Source: Mucilaginibacter_A sp964251965 (GTDB lineage: Bacteria > Bacteroidota > Bacteroidia > Sphingobacteriales > Sphingobacteriaceae). Taken from it: 64,000 nucleotides of DNA. Below, piece after piece: positions 61,428 to 64,000 of the stretch. The position numbers and the translations under genes are program-made. The stretch is from contig CAXULQ010000001.1 in the NCBI GenBank assembly GCA_964251965.1, forward strand, positions 434,001 through 498,000, written 5' to 3'. Below the pieces are notes generated by a model that was given only the letters and a program-made list of their open reading frames with translations, had not been told where the DNA came from and did not search any database. Every line of letters starts with the position of its first letter. Position 1 is the first letter of the stretch.

Positions 61428-62154
61428 AAAACTGCAATGCTGTTTTTATCGGGTAAAAAGCTATACTGCCAACATGGTTTTCATCAACTTTAAAACTCGA
61501 AACGTGCCAGTTTTCTGCGGATTCTAATATTTCTACAGGAATTTGATACCATCCATCCAAGCTTGGTATTTGTGTTAAATCGTCGACTAAACCTTTTCCG
61601 GTTGCTTTCAATAAACATTCTTTGCGCGTCCATAATTGGTAAAAGCTTTGGTTTGGATTGGCAGAATTTTCAACAAAATCAATTTCAGGTTTACTAAAAC
61701 CAAAGCTTAACACATTTTGATAGGTAAAAGAAGCATTTAGTTGCTCCACATCAATACCAACCGAAGTAGCAGCTATCGCAATTAAAACGTAATTGCCAGA
61801 GTGGGAAACATTGAAATGAATTGAACCAGAAGTTGTATTTTCAATATAAGGTTTCTTGTTTTTATCAGGTTGGAAATGTATTTCTTTAGCATTAATTCCT
61901 GTGTATCGGCCTAACAACACGCGCAAAACTGCTTTACTGATGATGCGCTGGTTACGGTCGGGCTGATGTTTATAACGCATTACTTTTTCTGTTTCCTGAG
62001 AAGTAAGTAAGCTTTGTAACTCCTCTAAATTTGAAATTAAAGCCGAAACAGTAATCCGCCAAATAGCAACATTATGGAAATCGACATAAGTTTCTGCCGA
62101 GGCATTTTTCCAATCTGTTTCGCTTAAATGATTGATGTTAATATAGTTTGGCAA
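61411..62154 (-). CDS. 4'-phosphopantetheinyl transferase (Sfp type)
   Basis: A 247-residue Sfp-like transferase that loads phosphopantetheine onto carrier proteins. The metal motif is VGIDVEQLN (about 130-138), and the catalytic FYQLWTRKECLLKATGKGL (about 170-188) carries the WxxKE pattern. Sfp-type enzymes of this length serve peptide or polyketide synthases, or fatty-acid ACP in some phyla. No synthase is nearby. It overlaps the 3' end of lysC on the opposite strand by 17 bases. A motif copy at 61438 encodes the C-terminal IKTALQ. Confidence 0.88.
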   Translation of the reverse strand: MPNYININHLSETDWKNASAETYVDFHNVAIWRITVSALISNLEELQSLLTSQETEKVMRYKHQPDRNQRIISKAVLRVLLGRYTGINAKEIHFQPDKNKKPYIENTTSGSIHFNVSHSGNYVLIAIAATSVGIDVEQLNASFTYQNVLSFGFSKPEIDFVENSANPNQSFYQLWTRKECLLKATGKGLVDDLTQIPSLDGWYQIPVEILESAENWHVSSFKVDENHVGSIAFYPIKTALQFFNFQL

Positions 62155-62239
62155 AAAGCTTTAAATTAGTGCTTATTAAAAGTGTAAAAAAAGTAAACCA
62201 AAAAGTAGAACTATTGTTAAAACAAAAAAACACAAAGCT

Positions 62240-62680
62240 ATGAGTATCAGAAAAGATTTGTTGAAAAAAACAAAAGAGTACGCAGAATATGCAAAAGACC
62301 AGGCTAAAACTTATGCAAAAGATTATGCCGATAACGCAAAAGATTCTGCTAAGGATTATGCAAAACATGCAAAAAAAACTGCAGAAAGCGAAGTTTGCCG
62401 CAACAATAATGCAGCATCGGTAGCGATTGCCTTAATCGGTGGTTTAGTTTTAGGAGCAGCACTTGGTGTTTTATTTGCACCGGAAGCTGGCACCGAAACC
62501 AGAAGTAACTTAGGTACTTCTTTACAAGAATTTGGAAATACAGTTGCCGACAAAGCACAACAAGGCAAAGAAGCCATTACTAACCTGAAAGATAAAGCTG
62601 TTGATGCCGTAAAATCAAAAATTGGTGCCGAAGGCGCAGAAGGAGAAGACCCGGATATTGAGCATCCTTCTTTTAGCTAA
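62240..62680 (+). CDS. YtxH-domain protein
   Basis: A 146-residue protein with a basic helical N-terminus made of KDYA/AKD repeats (about 10-52). One transmembrane or membrane-associated segment with the YtxH hallmark (VAIALIGGLVLGAALGVLFAPEAGTETR, about 56-83) follows, then an amphipathic helical tail. YtxH proteins are linked with stress responses, but their activity is unknown. Monocistronic, with a terminator directly after it. Confidence 0.8.
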   Translation: MSIRKDLLKKTKEYAEYAKDQAKTYAKDYADNAKDSAKDYAKHAKKTAESEVCRNNNAASVAIALIGGLVLGAALGVLFAPEAGTETRSNLGTSLQEFGNTVADKAQQGKEAITNLKDKAVDAVKSKIGAEGAEGEDPDIEHPSFS

Positions 62681-62700
62681 TTTATTTATATACTATTACT

Positions 62701-62731
62701 GAAGCCACGTTTTTAAAAGACGTGGCTTTTT
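62701..62731 (+). terminator. Rho-independent terminator
   Basis: Gccacgt and acgtggc arms with a 9-base loop, then six T, 20 bases after the YtxH gene. Confidence 0.8.
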
Positions 62732-62776
62732 TGTTTGTTGAAATTTTAGCATATTAAAAAGAAACAAAAAAAGCAA

Positions 62777-62807
62777 AAACCCTTAACATTTCTGCTAAGG
62801 GTTTTTT
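62777..62807 (-). terminator. Terminator downstream of tRNA-His
   Basis: Aaaaccctta and taagggtttt arms form a hairpin directly after the tRNA-His 3' end on the minus strand. Confidence 0.75.
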
Positions 62808-62809
62808 CG

Positions 62810-62884
62810 GGTGGCTGATGGGGCTCGAACCCACGACCCTCGGCACCACAAACCAATACTCTAACCAACTGAGCTACAACCACC
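62810..62884 (-). tRNA. tRNA-His (anticodon GTG)
   Basis: Read on the minus strand it starts with G-1 (62884), then gtggttg, and its acceptor pairs with cagccac; the discriminator is C73 (62810). G-1 and C73 are the known tRNA-His identity features. The anticodon loop is ttgtggt (GTG), and the T arm is gtggg-ttcgagc-cccat with minor mismatch. CCA is not encoded. Confidence 0.95.
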
Positions 62885-62949
62885 GTTTTGCTGGTACAAA
62901 AGTAAAAATCTTTGGGTAAAAGTCAAGTAGTTTTATGCTGAAAATATCA

Positions 62950-62960
62950 TACTGTTTTTA
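62950..62960 (+). repeat. Dispersed motif variant (TACTGTTTTTA)
   Basis: Between tRNA-His and rnhA; followed by TCA, CCT and AAAAAATT. Confidence 0.65.
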
Positions 62961-62988
62961 TCACCTAAAAAATTCACTGCTAAAAATT

Positions 62989-62996
62989 TACTTTTG
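62989..62996 (+). promoter_or_regulatory. -7 box of rnhA
   Basis: TACTTTTG fits TAnnTTTG and ends 6 bases before the ATG at 63003, so the transcript may be almost leaderless. No -33 TTG is seen at the right distance. Confidence 0.4.
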
Positions 62997-63002
62997 CTAT
63001 GT

Positions 63003-63473
63003 ATGATTGAAATTTTTACAGATGGCGCCTGTAGCGGAAACCCCGGCCCCGGCGGCTACGCAGCAATACTAAAAGCCGGGAACCATTACAAAGAAATCTC
63101 GGGCGGTTTCAGGAAAACGACCAATAACCGGATGGAACTTTTGGCGGTGATAACAGCTTTGGAGTCGATCAAAAAACCCGGCCAAACAATCACACTTTAT
63201 TCCGATTCTAAATATATCATTGATGCCATCGAAAAAAAGTGGGTTTACGGCTGGATCAAAAAAGGTTTTAAAGACAAAAAAAATAAAGATTTATGGCTGC
63301 AACTGATGGAACTTTTTAAGCTTCATCAAATCCGTTTGGTTTGGGTTAAAGGCCACGCCGGACATCCGGAAAATGAACGCTGCGATGAACTGGCCGTTGC
63401 CGCAGCCAAACAACCTGCTTTACCAGCCGATGTAGTTTTTGAAGCAGAAGCAGCCAAAGAAAAATTATTTTAA
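63003..63473 (+). CDS. rnhA: Ribonuclease HI
   Basis: Cleaves RNA in RNA-DNA hybrids. The start is ATG 63003 (MIEIFTDGACSGNPGPGG); a TTG three codons earlier is not needed. Catalytic residues sit in FTDGACSGN (Asp7), NRMELLAV (Glu), YSDSKYII (Asp), and the flexible-loop HAGHPENERCDELA (His and last Asp). At 156 residues it has the family length. It is followed by a palindromic repeat and a motif copy, convergent with the fructose bisphosphatase gene. Confidence 0.95.
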   Translation: MIEIFTDGACSGNPGPGGYAAILKAGNHYKEISGGFRKTTNNRMELLAVITALESIKKPGQTITLYSDSKYIIDAIEKKWVYGWIKKGFKDKKNKDLWLQLMELFKLHQIRLVWVKGHAGHPENERCDELAVAAAKQPALPADVVFEAEAAKEKLF

Positions 63474-63480
63474 AGATTTT

Positions 63481-63520
63481 AAAACTCCCTCTCCTTTTGG
63501 AGAGGGTTGGAGTGAGGCTT
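63481..63520 (+). repeat. Palindromic intergenic repeat of the alaS family
   Basis: Ccctctcc (63487-63494), four T, ggagaggg (63499-63506), then ttggagtgaggctt. This is the same element as the two copies inside alaS, here between convergent genes, where it may also work as a terminator. Confidence 0.8.
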
Positions 63521-63523
63521 AAA

Positions 63524-63534
63524 TGCTTCTTTTA
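63524..63534 (+). repeat. Dispersed motif copy (TGCTTCTTTTA)
   Basis: Three bases after the palindromic repeat; followed by CCG, ACT and AAAAAT. Confidence 0.8.
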
Positions 63535-63551
63535 CCGACTAAAAATAGTTG

Positions 63552-64000
63552 TCATTGAATGTTTACAATCCCTTCCATTGATCTTTTTGTTTTTTGCGGA
63601 GAAAAGGATTGCATCATGTCTTCTGCTTTTTTAACCATATTTTCCGATCCGATAAAAATAGCAGAACGTTGGTGCAGTTCTTTCACTTCTAAATCCAAAA
63701 TTCGCTCGTAGCCGTTTGTTGCTTTTCCTCCGGCCTGCTCAATAATAAAAGCCATGGGATTACATTCGTAAACCAAACGCAATTTTCCGTTAGGTGCCTG
63801 GGCTGTAACCGGGTAAATAAAAATTCCGCCCTTGATCATATTGCGGTGTATATCGCCCACCATCGAACCAATATAACGGGAAGTATAAGGCCGTTTGGTT
63901 GTTTTATCCTCCACCTGGCAATATTTTATAAATTTTTTAACGCCATCCGGAAAGTGTGAGTAATAACCTTCGTTAATGGAATAAATAAAACCATCTTTTG
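63552..64000 (-). CDS. Fructose-1,6-bisphosphatase class 1, C-terminal part
   Basis: The gene enters from beyond the window; about 149 C-terminal residues are seen of the usual 330-340. The window-edge segment YSINEGYYSHFPDGVKKFI, then RPYTSRYIGSMVGDIHRN (substrate phosphate-binding region) and GGIFIYP, NPMAFIIEQAGGKA (metal-site Glu) match class 1 FBPase. It hydrolyses fructose 1,6-bisphosphate in gluconeogenesis. The end SFSPQKTKRSMEGIVNIQ may be a lineage-specific tail. Confidence 0.88.
   Translation of the reverse strand, partial: KDGFIYSINEGYYSHFPDGVKKFIKYCQVEDKTTKRPYTSRYIGSMVGDIHRNMIKGGIFIYPVTAQAPNGKLRLVYECNPMAFIIEQAGGKATNGYERILDLEVKELHQRSAIFIGSENMVKKAEDMMQSFSPQKTKRSMEGIVNIQ

Overview
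The window is a chromosomal segment from a member of the Bacteroidota, most likely family Sphingobacteriaceae (Pedobacter/Mucilaginibacter-like). The evidence is: promoters of the TTG-N19-TAnnTTTG type, little Shine-Dalgarno signal, a 285-residue primary sigma factor without region 1.1, a type IX secretion 'type B' sorting domain with PKD repeats, menaquinone synthesis by the futalosine route, GC content near 40%, and SusC/D-free but lipoprotein-rich gene content. The genus is an inference.

Layout: 1-3535 end of an RND efflux pump plus its periplasmic adaptor; 3571-3724 tRNA-Arg with its own promoter; 3725-4218 no supported gene; 4219-8509 small proteins, a HAD phosphatase and the mqnE / histidine phosphatase / mqnA cluster; 8649-13861 methionine block (metB-like gene, SAM riboswitch, metY-metX-hom); 14023-16923 glycosyltransferase and polysaccharide deacetylase operon; 17859-21440 tiny lipoprotein, TMEM175-type channel, E2 acyltransferase, cinA; 21443-27009 LptD, amidase, MlaD, RNase Z; 27029-30876 STAS, purC, phoH, SAM hydrolase; 30937-34797 ABC exporter, beta-CASP nuclease, lipoprotein; 34883-35503 a small two-gene unit (EF-Tu domain-III-like protein plus a toxin-like domain); 35516-38370 serA, serC, rpe; 38540-44369 small proteins, rpoD, pseudouridine synthase, response regulator, thioredoxin lipoprotein, gatB; 44555-52523 Gly/Asn/Arg-rich repeat protein, alaS, large PKD surface protein, tiny lipoprotein; 52719-58915 truA, deacetylase with a fascin-like tail, glycosyltransferase, mutS2, DUF4296 lipoprotein; 58939-64000 YggS, GNAT, lysC, phosphopantetheinyl transferase, YtxH protein, tRNA-His, rnhA and part of a fructose bisphosphatase gene.

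The most unusual signal is not a gene. A short word, TRCTTCTTTTA (often extended by YCG and then an A/T tract), or its variant TRCTGTTTTTA, occurs at least 47 times on the two strands, about once per 1.3 kb. It occurs between genes, across start and stop codons, as inverted pairs in terminator positions, and inside coding regions at tolerant sites. This resembles the distribution of DNA uptake sequences in Neisseria and Haemophilus, but the function here is unproven. A second unusual item is an in-frame insertion of a palindromic repeat family into alaS, which adds about 60 residues to the enzyme; a third copy of the same palindrome lies between genes near 63.5 kb. A third is the two-gene toxin-like / EF-Tu domain-III-like unit downstream of serA.
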